DNA of 64,000 nucleotides from an uncultured Comamonas sp. (lineage in GTDB: Bacteria > Pseudomonadota > Gammaproteobacteria > Burkholderiales > Burkholderiaceae_C): NCBI GenBank assembly GCA_902175065.1, contig CABIIJ010000065.1, positions 1 to 64,000 of the forward strand, given 5' to 3'. The notes under the pieces are model-generated. The model had not been told where the DNA came from. It searched no databases and saw only the letters and a list, made by a program, of their open reading frames with translations. Both the position numbers and the translations under genes were made by a program. Shown in pieces: positions 20,071 to 29,663 of this stretch. Every line of letters starts with the position of its first letter. Position 1 is the stretch's first letter.

Positions 20071-20511
20071 ATGCAAAAACTGAAACTCCTGATCCTTGCC
20101 TCTGCTATGGCGGCTGGCAGCGCTTTCGCGCATGGCAACGAGTACCTGGATACGGTGGCTGCACCTCATGGCGGGCAGTTGCGTATGGCGGGGATATACC
20201 ACCTTGAACTGGTGATGCCTGCGCAAAAAGCCGCAGCAGAGCAGACAGTAACGATCTACATCACGGACCATGCCGGCAAACCCGTGGCCGTGGATGGCGC
20301 CCGGGCCACGATGCTTTTGCCTGGGGTGGACGCTCCCGTAGTCTTTAAACCCGCAGGCGACAACAAGTTGCAGGCCCAATTGAAATACCAGCCCTCACAG
20401 GGACTGGAAACGAAGGTGGATTTCAACGATGGCAAGCAGCAGGTTTCGGCGACCTTTACGCCGTTCGCCAAGGCCAAGGCCGACGGCGGGCACGGTACCG
20501 TGCACCACTAA
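20071..20511 (+). CDS. Small secreted His-containing protein
   Basis: The 146-residue protein has a clear Sec signal peptide (MQKLKLLILASAMAAGSAFA, cleavage before HGNEY), so it is periplasmic or secreted. The mature part starts HGNEYLDTVAAPHGGQLRMA and ends GGHGTVHH, so histidines cluster at both ends. The APHGGQ...YHLELV pattern recalls N-terminal regions of proteins tied to heavy-metal efflux. Metal binding is therefore a reasonable guess, not a demonstrated function. It sits alone between two near-identical chemoreceptors, so a role as a ligand-binding accessory is also possible. Confidence 0.6.
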   Translation: MQKLKLLILASAMAAGSAFAHGNEYLDTVAAPHGGQLRMAGIYHLELVMPAQKAAAEQTVTIYITDHAGKPVAVDGARATMLLPGVDAPVVFKPAGDNKLQAQLKYQPSQGLETKVDFNDGKQQVSATFTPFAKAKADGGHGTVHH

Positions 20512-20709
20512 GCGCCCCTCCCGATCCGCAGGGCAGGCCTACCGCTCCATGCGTGCAGAGTATCCACGTACAAACCCGCTTGGGCCTTGAACAATCCCTG
20601 GGGCAAGGGTGCCGGGGCAGGGCTTTCCCCGACCCTTCCCCTCTACAGCAAACGGGGAAGAATCTGATATGAACGCAAGCACTTGAAGACATTTTGGAAA
20701 GGGCTTGCG

Positions 20710-22338
20710 ATGCGTACCAACCTGCCTGTTACCCAGCGGAACTACACCTTCCCGGCGCACAAGACCTTGATCTCGGTGACCGATATCAAGGGGCGGATCA
20801 CTTATTGCAATACCGATTTCATCGAGGTGAGCGGCTACACCCAGGATGAACTGCTGGGCCAGCCGCACAATCTGCTGCGCCACCCGGACATGCCGGCCGA
20901 GGCTTTCCGCGACTTCTGGGACACCATTCAGAAAGGCCAGTTGTGGAGCGCCATGATCAAGAACCGGCGCAAGGACGGCGACCACTACTGGGTGCGGGCC
21001 AGTGCCACGCCGATGCGCAATGGCGAGAAGGTGGTGGGCTATCTTTCCATCCGCACCTGCCCCACGGCCCAGGAAATTGCAGCGGCGGAAAAGCTGTACG
21101 CCACCATGCGCGAGGAAGCGGCGGCGGGCCGGCGGGTGACGGGCCTGCTGCGCGGTGGCGTCGTGCGGGTGGACGTCTGGGGGCGCTGCGCGGCACGGGT
21201 CAAGCCTGGGCTGAACACCAAGCTGAATTTGCTCATGGGCACGGCGGCGCTGGGCCCCTTGCTGGCGGCGCAGCTGGACGCCCCGCTGTGGGGCATGTGG
21301 CTGGTCGGGGGAATCGGCGTGGTGGTGACCCGCATGATGCTGGAGCGTTCCATGCGCCAGCCCATCCGCCAGGCGGTTTTTGCGGCACGCGACCTGGCCA
21401 GCGGCGACCTGACCACGTTTGTCAAGGTTCCGGAAAGCGGCGTAGGGCGCCGGCTGATGCTGCCCATTGCCCAGATGGCCTTGTCCACCCGCACCTTGAT
21501 CGGCGATGTGCGGGCCGATTTGAACCGGTTGCGCGAGCAGGCCCAGCAGGTGGCCAGTGGCAGCCAGGAAATGGCGGTGCGCCTGGAAAGCCAGGCCAGC
21601 AGTCTGCAGCAGACGGCGGCTGCCATGGACGAAATTACCGGTACCGTGCAGCAAACCGCCGAGCGGGCCGACCAGGGCGTGCGCCTGGCCGGGGACACCA
21701 CGGCGGCCGCCCGGCGCAGCCAGGAGGCCATCGTGCAGATGGGCAGCACCATGGGGCAGATCAGCGAATCGTCCCGGCACATCGGCGACATCATCCAGAC
21801 CATTGAAAGCGTGGCTTTTCAAACCAACATCCTGGCGCTCAACGCAGCCGTGGAAGCGGCCCGCGCGGGCGAGCAGGGCCGGGGTTTTGCCGTGGTGGCC
21901 AGCGAGGTGCGGGCGCTGGCCGGGCGCACGACCGGGCTGTCCAAAGAGATCAAGGATTTGATCGACCAATCGCAGCAGCGCGTGGACGCGGGCGACCGCA
22001 CTGCCCAGGAGGCCCGCCAGCGCGTGGACGAGGCCCTGGCCAAAGTGCAGCAAGTAGCCCAGGTGCTGGACGAAATCGACCATGCCGCCCGCGAACAGGC
22101 GCAGGGCGTGCTTCAGGTCAGCCAGGCGGTGCAGCACATAGACCAGATCACCCAGCAAAACGCGGTCGCCGTGGCGCAGATGGACCACAGCGCCCAGGTG
22201 ATGAGCCAGCAGGCCGTGACCGCCTACGAAAACATGCGCGTGTTCCGGATTGCCGAGTCCGACATCACCCACGCCGAGCTGGATGCGGTGGCGCTGCGCA
22301 AGCAGCACAAAGGCTTGCTGGTGGGGGTGGATTGTTAA
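20710..22338 (+). CDS. Aer-like PAS methyl-accepting chemotaxis protein (second copy)
   Basis: This paralogue of the receptor at 18296 has 542 residues in the same layout. The PAS domain ([27 protein letters not shown]) is almost identical. A membrane hairpin (about residues 170-205) is more diverged. The signalling domain contains [20 protein letters not shown] and [22 protein letters not shown] lies six bases before the ATG at 20710. PAS and tip are conserved while the linker and C-terminus have drifted, which suggests duplication followed by divergence of adaptation regions. It ends in a hairpin shared with the convergent queF gene. Confidence 0.92.
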   Translation: MRTNLPVTQRNYTFPAHKTLISVTDIKGRITYCNTDFIEVSGYTQDELLGQPHNLLRHPDMPAEAFRDFWDTIQKGQLWSAMIKNRRKDGDHYWVRASATPMRNGEKVVGYLSIRTCPTAQEIAAAEKLYATMREEAAAGRRVTGLLRGGVVRVDVWGRCAARVKPGLNTKLNLLMGTAALGPLLAAQLDAPLWGMWLVGGIGVVVTRMMLERSMRQPIRQAVFAARDLASGDLTTFVKVPESGVGRRLMLPIAQMALSTRTLIGDVRADLNRLREQAQQVASGSQEMAVRLESQASSLQQTAAAMDEITGTVQQTAERADQGVRLAGDTTAAARRSQEAIVQMGSTMGQISESSRHIGDIIQTIESVAFQTNILALNAAVEAARAGEQGRGFAVVASEVRALAGRTTGLSKEIKDLIDQSQQRVDAGDRTAQEARQRVDEALAKVQQVAQVLDEIDHAAREQAQGVLQVSQAVQHIDQITQQNAVAVAQMDHSAQVMSQQAVTAYENMRVFRIAESDITHAELDAVALRKQHKGLLVGVDC

Positions 22339-22342
22339 ATTT

Positions 22343-22425
22343 AATAGCTGTTTCCGCTTTTAAATCAAGGATTTCAATGGTTAAACATTCTGAAATCCTT
22401 GTATTTGCAGCGGAACCAGCTATTA
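22343..22425. terminator. AGCT-type hairpin repeat acting as two-way terminator
   Basis: The outer arms AATAGCTGTTTCCGCT (22343-22358) and AGCGGAACCAGCTATT (about 22410-22425) enclose inner arms CAAGGATTTCA and TGAAATCCTTG. The hairpin lies between convergent genes and overlaps the stop codon of queF (22423-22425). It is a member of the short hairpin family repeated through the window. Confidence 0.75.
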
Positions 22426-23286
22426 CTGTCGCGCAGTGCGTACCGAGGGCGGCAACTGCATCGGGTGGCTGGTGCGCAGCGGGTTGATGTCCAGCCCGCC
22501 CCGCCGGGTGTACCGCGCATACACCGTCAGCTTGATCGGGCGGCAGCGCTGCCAGATGTCCATGAAGATGCGTTCGACGCATTGCTCATGGAACTCGTTG
22601 TGGTTGCGAAAGCTGACGATGTAGCGCAGCAGCCCCTCCTGGTCGATTTGCGCACCGCTGTAGCTGATCTGCACGCTACCCCAGTCGGGCTGGCCGGTGA
22701 CGAGGCAGTTGCTTTTCAGCAGGCGGCTGGTGAGCACTTCGGTCACCGGCGCCTCGTCGTGGTTGGCGTGCAGCAGTTGCGGGGCGGGGTGGTAATCGGT
22801 GCATTCCACGTCCAGGCGGTCCAGGTTCAGGCCGCTCAATTCCTCGATGGCCTGCTGGTCGAAGTCTTCCGGCGCGATCAGGCGCAGGCCGATGCTGCCG
22901 GCCTGGGCGCTGCCCTGCCAGGCGGCGGCGCTCAAGTCGGTGCGCAGGTGCTCGCGCACGGCGTCGATGCTGGCAAAGCGGGTGTTGTTGAAGCTGTTCA
23001 GGTACAGCTTGAACGACTTGCTTTCGATGAGCTGCGGCGTCTCGCACGGGATTTGCGCTTGCAGCAGTGCCACCTGCGGTTTGCCGCGCAGGTTCAGCCA
23101 CGAGACTTCGTAGCCCGTCCACAAATCCGCGCCGAAAAACGGCAGCGCCTGCCCCGGGGCCAGCCCCAGGGCGGTGCGGTTGGTCTGGCGCGGCAGGGGA
23201 AAGAGCAGTCCGCTGTCGTACTGGTCGGCGTAGGCGCTGGCCTTGCCCAGGGGGGATTGGGCGGGGGAGGATTCCGGTGCCGTCAT
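22423..23286 (-). CDS. queF: NADPH-dependent 7-cyano-7-deazaguanine reductase
   Basis: QueF reduces preQ0 to preQ1, the last free-base step before queuosine is put into tRNA. At 287 residues it is the long two-domain (E. coli-like) type. The QueF motif [13 protein letters not shown] is at 88-100. The active-site Cys194 lies in [15 protein letters not shown] with Asp201 nearby. The C-terminal [13 protein letters not shown] segment is also present. It follows the OPT transporter gene by nine bases on the minus strand and is probably co-transcribed with it. No other queuosine genes are in the window. The stop codon falls inside a hairpin repeat. Confidence 0.96.
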   Translation of the reverse strand: MTAPESSPAQSPLGKASAYADQYDSGLLFPLPRQTNRTALGLAPGQALPFFGADLWTGYEVSWLNLRGKPQVALLQAQIPCETPQLIESKSFKLYLNSFNNTRFASIDAVREHLRTDLSAAAWQGSAQAGSIGLRLIAPEDFDQQAIEELSGLNLDRLDVECTDYHPAPQLLHANHDEAPVTEVLTSRLLKSNCLVTGQPDWGSVQISYSGAQIDQEGLLRYIVSFRNHNEFHEQCVERIFMDIWQRCRPIKLTVYARYTRRGGLDINPLRTSHPMQLPPSVRTARQ

Positions 23287-23295
23287 GGTGATCTT

Positions 23296-25290
23296 TCAGC
23301 GGCGCAGCATGCTGCGGTAGAAGAACAGGGCGATGCCCGCGAAGGCCAGCAGCCCCAGCCAGGGGGCGGCGGCAAAGTCTGCGCCGACCAGCGCCAGGGG
23401 GGCATCCTGGCCGCTGAAGCCGATCACGGCCGCCAGCAGCAGGCCCATCAGGCTCTCGCCCACGATCAGCCCGGCGGCCAGCAGCAGGCCGCGCTCTTCG
23501 GCGGCGGCCACCCACTGTTGGCCGTGGCGGGCGGCCCGCTGCTTGATGGCGCGTTGGATGCACCAACCCAGCAGGGCACCAAAGGTCAGCGTCAGGCCGA
23601 TGGTCGGGGGCAGGTAAATGCCCAGGCCCACGGCCAGCGGGGGCAGGGCGCCGCGCCCGCCGCGCCGCAGCAGGGCATCGGCGGCAATCGCCACGGCACC
23701 GATGGCCGCGCCCAGGCCGAGCATGGCCCAGTCCAGCCCGCCGCTGAAAATGCCGCTGGCAATTTGCTGCATCAGCGTGGCCTGCGGGGCGGCCAGGGCC
23801 TGGGCCTCGTCCATGTCCGCACGCGGCAGGGCGCCGGCAAAGCCATAGGCGTTGTAGAGCAGGTCCAGCACCGGCGGAATCACCAGCGCCCCGACCACGC
23901 AGCCGATGATCAGCACCACCTGCTGGCGCCACGGCGTGGCACCGACCAGGTAGCCGGTTTTCAGATCCTGCAGGTTGTCGTTGGAGATGGCGGCCATGGC
24001 CAGGATCACCGACACCATGAACAGCACCAGCGCCACTCCCATCTGCCCGGCAATGCTGCTGCTGAACGCCGGCACCAGGCGGTGCAAGGCCAGCAGGGTC
24101 AGCCCCATCAGAATCGTGGCGATGATGCCGATGCCCGAAATCGGGCTGGCCGACGACCCGACCAGCCCCGCCATGTAGCCGCAGGCCGCAGCGACGAGAA
24201 AGCCGAAGAAGGCGGCAAACACCACGCACAGCGCGGCCAGGGCAAGGCTGCTGGCGCTGCCCAGGTCGGGCATGTGCTCCTGCACGAACTGCAGGGTCAC
24301 GCCCAGCAGCACGGCCAGGGCCACGCCACCGATGGCCAGCATCCAGCCCCGGGACAGGTCTTTGTCGGTATCGCCCTGCAACTGCGGCATGTCGGCCGTG
24401 CCGCCGGCCGGCTGGTTGGCAATCGCCCGCAGGATGGGGCGGATGAGCGAGGCCACCGTCCACAGCGCGGCAATGGCAATCACCCCGGCGCCCATGAAGC
24501 GCACCTTGCTGGCCCACAGCTGGGTCGCCAGGGCATTCAGGCTCTGGCCTTCGGCCAGGGGGGCGTGGGCGGTCAGCCACGGCACGGCAATGCCCCAGCA
24601 GATGACCAGCCCCAGCAGCACGGCGATGCCGGCGGCGGCGCCCATCAGGTAGCCGGCAGCCAGCAGCGCGGGGGAGAAACCAGCCGCGACGCGAAACACC
24701 ACGCCCCCGGCGGGAATCCAGAAATTGACCGCATCGCCCAGGATGCGCAGGCCCCCGCTGAAAAAGCTGAACAGCGCTGCCAGCCCGGTGCCCCAGCCCA
24801 GGTTGCGCAGGCTGGCGCCGGCGTTGGCCGCATGGCTGCGCTGGGCCTGGCCGACGCGCAGCACCTCGGCGGCGGCGACGCCTTCGGGGTAGGGCAGGCT
24901 GGACTGCACCACCATCACCCGGCGCAGCGGAATGGTGTAGAGCACGCCCAGCGTGCCCCCGGCGGCGCAGATGAGGGCGGTCTGCCAGAACGGAAAACCG
25001 TTCCACAGCCCGAGCATCAGCAGGGCCGGCAGGACAAAAATCACCGCCGACAGCGTGCCTGCGGCCGAGGCCTGGGTCTGCACCAGGTTGTTTTCCAGGA
25101 TGTTGGAATCCTTGAAGCGGTACAGCAGCGCCATGGAAATCACCGCAGCGGGGATGGCCGAGGCAAAGGTCAGGCCGACTTTCAGACCCAGGTAGACGTT
25201 GGCGGCCGTGAAGGCCAGAGTGATGACGGCGCCCAGGAGGACGCCGCGCACGGTGAATTCACGCAGAACAGGAGGGGGAGTCATAAGCAT
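23296..25290 (-). CDS. OPT-family oligopeptide or metal-chelate transporter
   Basis: This inner-membrane carrier has 664 residues and about 14-16 hydrophobic helices. The N-terminus EFTVRGVLLGAVITL and the AANVYLGLKVGLTFASAIP motif are typical of bacterial OPT proteins. So are the KDSNILENNLVQTQASAAG segment, which is the family signature, and the later SLPYPEGVAAAEVL. Members import small peptides or siderophore-like metal complexes; the actual substrate here is unknown. Two in-frame ATGs lie at 25290 and 25284, and neither has a strong Shine-Dalgarno. It lies between yaaA and queF in one direction, with short gaps, suggesting one message. Confidence 0.9.
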   Translation of the reverse strand: MLMTPPPVLREFTVRGVLLGAVITLAFTAANVYLGLKVGLTFASAIPAAVISMALLYRFKDSNILENNLVQTQASAAGTLSAVIFVLPALLMLGLWNGFPFWQTALICAAGGTLGVLYTIPLRRVMVVQSSLPYPEGVAAAEVLRVGQAQRSHAANAGASLRNLGWGTGLAALFSFFSGGLRILGDAVNFWIPAGGVVFRVAAGFSPALLAAGYLMGAAAGIAVLLGLVICWGIAVPWLTAHAPLAEGQSLNALATQLWASKVRFMGAGVIAIAALWTVASLIRPILRAIANQPAGGTADMPQLQGDTDKDLSRGWMLAIGGVALAVLLGVTLQFVQEHMPDLGSASSLALAALCVVFAAFFGFLVAAACGYMAGLVGSSASPISGIGIIATILMGLTLLALHRLVPAFSSSIAGQMGVALVLFMVSVILAMAAISNDNLQDLKTGYLVGATPWRQQVVLIIGCVVGALVIPPVLDLLYNAYGFAGALPRADMDEAQALAAPQATLMQQIASGIFSGGLDWAMLGLGAAIGAVAIAADALLRRGGRGALPPLAVGLGIYLPPTIGLTLTFGALLGWCIQRAIKQRAARHGQQWVAAAEERGLLLAAGLIVGESLMGLLLAAVIGFSGQDAPLALVGADFAAAPWLGLLAFAGIALFFYRSMLRR

Positions 25291-25308
25291 CAGACATGCA
25301 GGGGCGAA

Positions 25309-26085
25309 TCAGGCCGCATGGCGGCGGAAAACCAGGCGTTGGGGGGTGGAGAGGGCGGCGGTGAAGGTGTAGCCGTCCAGGTCGAAGCCTTGCAATTGCT
25401 CGGGCGTTTCGGCGCGGTGCTGGATGGCCCAGCGGGCCATCAGCCCCCGGGCACGCTTGGCGTAGAAGCTGATGATCTTGTACTGGCCGCCCTTGCAGTC
25501 CTCGAACACGCACTCCACCACCTGCGCCCGCAGGGTTTTCAGATCGACGGACTTGAAGTATTCCTGCGAGGCCAGGTTGATCACCACCGGGGCGGCTTCC
25601 CGGGCCTGCTGGTCGTTCAGTGCCTGCGCAATGCGGCTGCCCCAGTAGGCGTACAGGTTGGTGCCGTGGGGATTGGCCAGCTTGGTGCCCATCTCCAGCC
25701 GGTAGGGCTGCATCCAATCCAGCGGGCGCAGCACGCCGTACAGTCCGCTCAAGGTGCGCACATGCTCCTGCGCCCAGGCCAGGTCATCCAGGTTCAGGCT
25801 CCAGGCATCCAGCCCTTCGTAGACATCGCCGTTGAAGGCAAACAGCGCCTGGCGGGCGTTCTCGGCGGTGAAGTCGCTGCGCCAGGCGGCGTAGCGGGCC
25901 ACGTTCAGGGCGGCCAGCGGGTCGCTCAACTTCATCAGACCGGCCACTTCGGCGGGACTGAACTGGCGCAGGATGTCGATCAGCGCCTGCGCCTCGGGGA
26001 TGAACGAGGGCAGGGTGTGCGGGAGCTTGTCCGGCAGGGGGCGGGTGTAGTCCAGCGCTTTGGCGGGGGAGAGTAAAAACAGCAT
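25309..26085 (-). CDS. yaaA: Peroxide stress protein YaaA
   Basis: YaaA lowers free intracellular iron during hydrogen peroxide stress in E. coli and belongs to family UPF0246. The 258-residue protein begins MLFLLSPAKALDY, the standard N-terminus. It contains GLYGVLRPLDWMQPYRLEMG, NLYAYWG and VINLASQEYFKSV, all family hallmarks, and KIISFYAKRARGLMARW. The biochemical activity is not fully established. It is the first gene of a probable yaaA-OPT-queF unit, about 100 bases after the rne terminator. No OxyR-like site was identified by eye. Confidence 0.95.
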   Translation of the reverse strand: MLFLLSPAKALDYTRPLPDKLPHTLPSFIPEAQALIDILRQFSPAEVAGLMKLSDPLAALNVARYAAWRSDFTAENARQALFAFNGDVYEGLDAWSLNLDDLAWAQEHVRTLSGLYGVLRPLDWMQPYRLEMGTKLANPHGTNLYAYWGSRIAQALNDQQAREAAPVVINLASQEYFKSVDLKTLRAQVVECVFEDCKGGQYKIISFYAKRARGLMARWAIQHRAETPEQLQGFDLDGYTFTAALSTPQRLVFRRHAA

Positions 26086-26120
26086 GGCGCAGTCTCGGAG
26101 CGTGGTGGTGATCTTTCCGG

Positions 26121-26152
26121 TTAAAAAACAACGGGGGCCATCGGCCCCCGTC
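26121..26152 (-). terminator. Rho-independent terminator of rne
   Basis: ACGGGGGCC and GGCCCCCGT form a strong 9-base stem with a 3-base loop. On the minus strand it is followed by a T-rich run (TTGTTTTTT). It lies 33 bases beyond the rne stop codon. Confidence 0.88.
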
Positions 26153-26184
26153 GTGTTCCTGGAACGCGGCGGCGTTCTCGCCCG

Positions 26185-29088
26185 TCAGGTGTTGCGGGCA
26201 GGGTCCGCTTCGAAAGGCAGGCGCATGTCGGCCAAGTCTTTGCGGGTTTCTACCAGGATTAGCGGCACATCGTCCAGCACGACCGGCGCAGGGCGCTCGC
26301 GCGGGATGCGAGCCGGGGCCGGTTCGGCCGCAATGGCGGCTTGCACGGCGGCGATTTTTTCTGCGTCGGACTGTACCCATTGCAGGCCCGCTGCCTGTGC
26401 CAAGGCACCGAGCTGGTCGGTCGGCAGGGCATAGGGAACGGCAGATTCTATGGTTTCAGGAGCTTCTTGCGCTTGATTTACAACAATTTCAGCAGCTTTC
26501 TCTTCTGAAACAGCGATGGATTCAGCGGGGGCAGCTTCCATAACCGTAGCGTCGGCTGCTGCTGGCACTTCCGTCGGCTCTGTTGCGGGGGCTTCTGCTG
26601 CGGCCTCTGCTGGGGCGGTGGTGGCGTCGGCCTCTGCGGTCGGCAGGACATTGGCAAAGTAGCTGCGGCGCGGGGCGGGGGCAGCGTCCTGCAGCGCAGC
26701 ATCGTCGTGCTCGGCCACGGCGGGCAGGGCGATGTCGACGGGCGTGCTGTCCTGCGGTGCCTCGGCAGCCTGCTCGTCGCGCGGGGCGCGTTCGCTGCGG
26801 TTGCCCCGGCGGTCGCGTCCGTAGCGGTCACGGCTGCGGCGGCCATTGCGCGGGGTGGTTTCTTCGCCATTGGTTTCCGGGGCCGGGCCGGCGTCGATGG
26901 CGGTATCTACGGTTGCCGAAGTGGCATCTACCGGGACGCTGGCTTGCGCTTCCAGCACGTCGGGGCTGGTGGGCGCGGCTTCGGCCGGACGGCGTTCACG
27001 GCGCGGGCGGTTGGGGCGGCTGTCCTTGCCAGCGTCGTCGGTGGCGGCGTTTTCCGGTTCGGCGCTGCGGGGCTTGCGGCTTTCGCGGGCCTCGCGGTTG
27101 TCCCGGCCTTCGCGGCTTTCGCGTTGCGGGCGGTTGTCGCTGCGCTCGCCGTTGCTGCTGCGTTCGCCACGGCGGCTGCGGCTGTCGCTGCGCTCCTGGC
27201 TGCGTTCGCCGTTGTCGTCGCGGTCATTGCTGCGGCTGCGTTCGCCACGTTCGCTGCGCTCCCCGCGTTCCGGGCGCTTGCGGCCGTCGCCGGTGCGTCG
27301 GCTGGCCGGTTTGCTCGGGGTGGCGGCGGGCGGCGGCGCGACCGGTGCGGGCGGCGTGCCAAAGCCGAACAGGCTTTTCAGCCAGGCAAAAAAGCCTTGC
27401 TCCTGCACGGCAGGCTGGGTGCTGGCGGTAGCAGCGGCGGCCGGGGCCGGTTTGCGCGGTGTGGGTGCCGGTTGCGGCGCCGGCGGGGCATCGGGCAGCA
27501 CGCCCTTGATGACCGGGGTCTGGCGGTTGGTCGGCTCCTGCGAGCGGCGCGTGACCGGGGTGGCGTCCTCGATCTCTTCGGCCAGCTGGTAGCTGGCTTG
27601 CAGGCTGTCCAGGCGCGGGTCGTCGTGCTTCAGGCGTTCCAGGCGGTAGTGCGGCGTCTCCAGACCCTTGTTGGGCACCATCAGCACGGCGACGCGCTGC
27701 TTGAGTTCGATCTTGGAGATTTCCGCGCGTTTTTCATTGAGCAGGAAGCTGGCCACCTCCACCGGCACCTGGCAGTGCACGGCGGCGGTGTTGTCCTTCA
27801 TGGACTCTTCCTGAATGATGCGCAGGATTTGCAGCGCCGAGCTTTCCGTGTCGCGGATGTGGCCCGAGCCGCTGCAGCGTGGGCAGTTGATGTGCGCCCC
27901 CTCGGACAGGGCGGGCTTGAGGCGCTGGCGGCTCATCTCCATCAGGCCAAATTTGCTGATGGTGCCAAACTGCACGCGGGCGCGGTCTTGGCGCAGCGCG
28001 TCGCGCAGGCGGTTTTCGACCTCTTTGCGGTTGCGCGACTCTTCCATGTCGATGAAGTCGATCACGATCAGGCCGCCCAGGTCGCGCAGGCGCATTTGGC
28101 GGGCCACTTCGTCGGCAGCTTCCAGGTTGGTGCGGGTGGCGGTTTCTTCGATGTCGCTGCCTTTGATGGCGCGGGCCGAGTTCACGTCCACGCTGACCAG
28201 GGCTTCGGTGTGGTCGATCACAATTGCCCCGCCCGAGGGCAGTTGCACGGTGCGGCTGTAAGCCGATTCGATCTGGTGCTCGATCTGGAAGCGCGAGAAC
28301 AGCGGCGCATCGTCGCGGTAGCGTTTGACGCGGCTGGCGTGCTCGGGCATGACGTGCGCCATGAACTGCTGGGCCTGCTCGTAGATGTCGTCCGTGTCGA
28401 TCAGGATGTCGCCGATGTCGTTGTTGAAGTAGTCGCGGATGGCGCGGATCACCAGGCTGGATTCCTGGTAGATCAGGAAGGCGCCCTTGCCTGCCTGGGC
28501 GGCACCGTCGATGGCGCTCCACAGTTTCAGCAGGTAGTCCAGGTCCCATTGCAGCTCCGGGGCGCTGCGGCCGATGCCGGCCGTGCGGGCGATGATGCTC
28601 ATGCCCTTGGGGTAGTCGAGCTGGTCCATCGCCTCTTTCAGCTCGGCGCGTTCCTCGCCCTCGATGCGGCGCGAAACGCCGCCGCCGCGCGGGTTGTTGG
28701 GCATCAGCACCACGTAGCGCCCGGCCAGGCTGATGAAGGTGGTCAGTGCCGCGCCCTTGTTGCCGCGCTCTTCCTTTTCGACCTGGATGATCAGTTCCTG
28801 GCCTTCCTTGATCACCTCGTTGATGCGGGCCTGGCCGGGCGAGACGCCCTCGGCAAAGTATTGGCGCGAGATCTCCTTGAACGGCAAAAAGCCGTGGCGT
28901 TCTTCGCCGTAATCGACGAAGCAGGCTTCCAGCGACGGCTCGATGCGGGTGACGACGGCTTTGTAGATGTTGCCTTTGCGCTGCTCGCGGCCTTCGATTT
29001 CGACTTCGTAGTCCAGGAGCTTCTGGCCGTCGACAATGGCCAGGCGGCGCTCTTCGGTCTGGGTGGCGTTAATCAGCATCCGTTTCAT
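26185..29088 (-). CDS. rne: Ribonuclease E
   Basis: RNase E is the main endonuclease for mRNA decay and rRNA/tRNA processing and the scaffold of the degradosome. The 967-residue protein starts MKRMLINATQTEERRLAIVDG. It has an S1 RNA-binding domain (about 35-125), the catalytic DNase-I-like region with Asp near 301 (SVDVNSARAI) and near 343 (LIVIDFIDME), and the zinc link CPRCSGSGH near 401. The C-terminal 420 residues are disordered, rich in Arg, Ser and Glu (about 620-760), then Ala and Pro, as expected for the membrane and partner-binding scaffold. A long leader upstream may serve autoregulation. Confidence 0.96.
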   Translation of the reverse strand: MKRMLINATQTEERRLAIVDGQKLLDYEVEIEGREQRKGNIYKAVVTRIEPSLEACFVDYGEERHGFLPFKEISRQYFAEGVSPGQARINEVIKEGQELIIQVEKEERGNKGAALTTFISLAGRYVVLMPNNPRGGGVSRRIEGEERAELKEAMDQLDYPKGMSIIARTAGIGRSAPELQWDLDYLLKLWSAIDGAAQAGKGAFLIYQESSLVIRAIRDYFNNDIGDILIDTDDIYEQAQQFMAHVMPEHASRVKRYRDDAPLFSRFQIEHQIESAYSRTVQLPSGGAIVIDHTEALVSVDVNSARAIKGSDIEETATRTNLEAADEVARQMRLRDLGGLIVIDFIDMEESRNRKEVENRLRDALRQDRARVQFGTISKFGLMEMSRQRLKPALSEGAHINCPRCSGSGHIRDTESSALQILRIIQEESMKDNTAAVHCQVPVEVASFLLNEKRAEISKIELKQRVAVLMVPNKGLETPHYRLERLKHDDPRLDSLQASYQLAEEIEDATPVTRRSQEPTNRQTPVIKGVLPDAPPAPQPAPTPRKPAPAAAATASTQPAVQEQGFFAWLKSLFGFGTPPAPVAPPPAATPSKPASRRTGDGRKRPERGERSERGERSRSNDRDDNGERSQERSDSRSRRGERSSNGERSDNRPQRESREGRDNREARESRKPRSAEPENAATDDAGKDSRPNRPRRERRPAEAAPTSPDVLEAQASVPVDATSATVDTAIDAGPAPETNGEETTPRNGRRSRDRYGRDRRGNRSERAPRDEQAAEAPQDSTPVDIALPAVAEHDDAALQDAAPAPRRSYFANVLPTAEADATTAPAEAAAEAPATEPTEVPAAADATVMEAAPAESIAVSEEKAAEIVVNQAQEAPETIESAVPYALPTDQLGALAQAAGLQWVQSDAEKIAAVQAAIAAEPAPARIPRERPAPVVLDDVPLILVETRKDLADMRLPFEADPARNT

Positions 29089-29663
29089 GATGCACTTCCT
29101 TTTCTATGGGTGGACGCGCTGACCAGGGGCCAGCGTGCCTTTGAATCAAGACGACAAAAGGTCGTGCCTGTGAAAAGCGTGCAGTACTGAAACGAAACAG
29201 GCAGCCCGGGGCTGCACCCCTTGCCGGATTTAGGCGAGCAAAGGGGGCGGTGGCAGGGCGCAGGGGGCCAGCACAAACGAGTGGATGCGCCCAGGCGTGG
29301 GCGTACGGGCCACGGCCTGCGCATCCAGGTCAGCGGGCTTGGACGTGCAGACGCGCACGGGAGAATGCCCCGCAAATGCGCTGATGACCCAAGAGAGAAA
29401 AGCCCACATACCTATGCTGGTGTCGTAAAGCGGCTGCGGCCCGAAAAAACAGGGGGCTGCAGCCGGGAAAAAATTCGTTCAGTGTTGCAATGCGTTCACG
29501 GGTGAAAATGCGTACCTTGTCAGCTTTGAAAGCTGTTTTTACTTGGAAAGCACGTTTCAAGCATCGACCGGCCTACGCTTTAGTAACGGGTGCTTGGATC
29601 AAAAATCCAGAAAATCAACCACTTACATATATTGACGCGCAGGTGAAGCACATTATAAAGGGG
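29089..29663. other. Long divergent leader between rne and rluC
   Basis: These 575 bases hold no convincing gene. On the rne side there are small hairpins, for example GCAGCCCGGGGCTGC near 29202 and GGGCTGCAGCC near 29453. This fits the long structured leader through which E. coli RNase E controls its own message, although homology cannot be shown by eye. On the rluC side the last 30 bases hold a good promoter. A 94-codon frame at 29221-29505 has no start signal or family look. Confidence 0.5.
29632..29659 (+). promoter_or_regulatory. Promoter of rluC
   Basis: TTGACG (29632-29637) and TATAAA (29654-29659) are separated by 16 bases, a close match to sigma-70 consensus. Transcription would begin at about 29664-29668, essentially at the ATG chosen for rluC. 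This implies a leaderless message or a translation start different from the one chosen. Confidence 0.6.

Noticed and set aside
22399-26076. A 1225-codon open frame on the plus strand opposite queF, the OPT gene and yaaA
   Set aside because: Low-complexity Gln/Gly/His/Arg-rich translation with no domain likeness. It is the usual antisense shadow of high-GC genes whose minus-strand products are clear.
26707-29190. An 827-codon open frame opposite rne
   Set aside because: Antisense shadow. The minus strand encodes a full RNase E with catalytic and zinc motifs.
29221-29505. A 94-codon frame in the rne-rluC gap
   Set aside because: No Shine-Dalgarno, no family likeness and unusual composition. 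Leader or promoter DNA is more likely.
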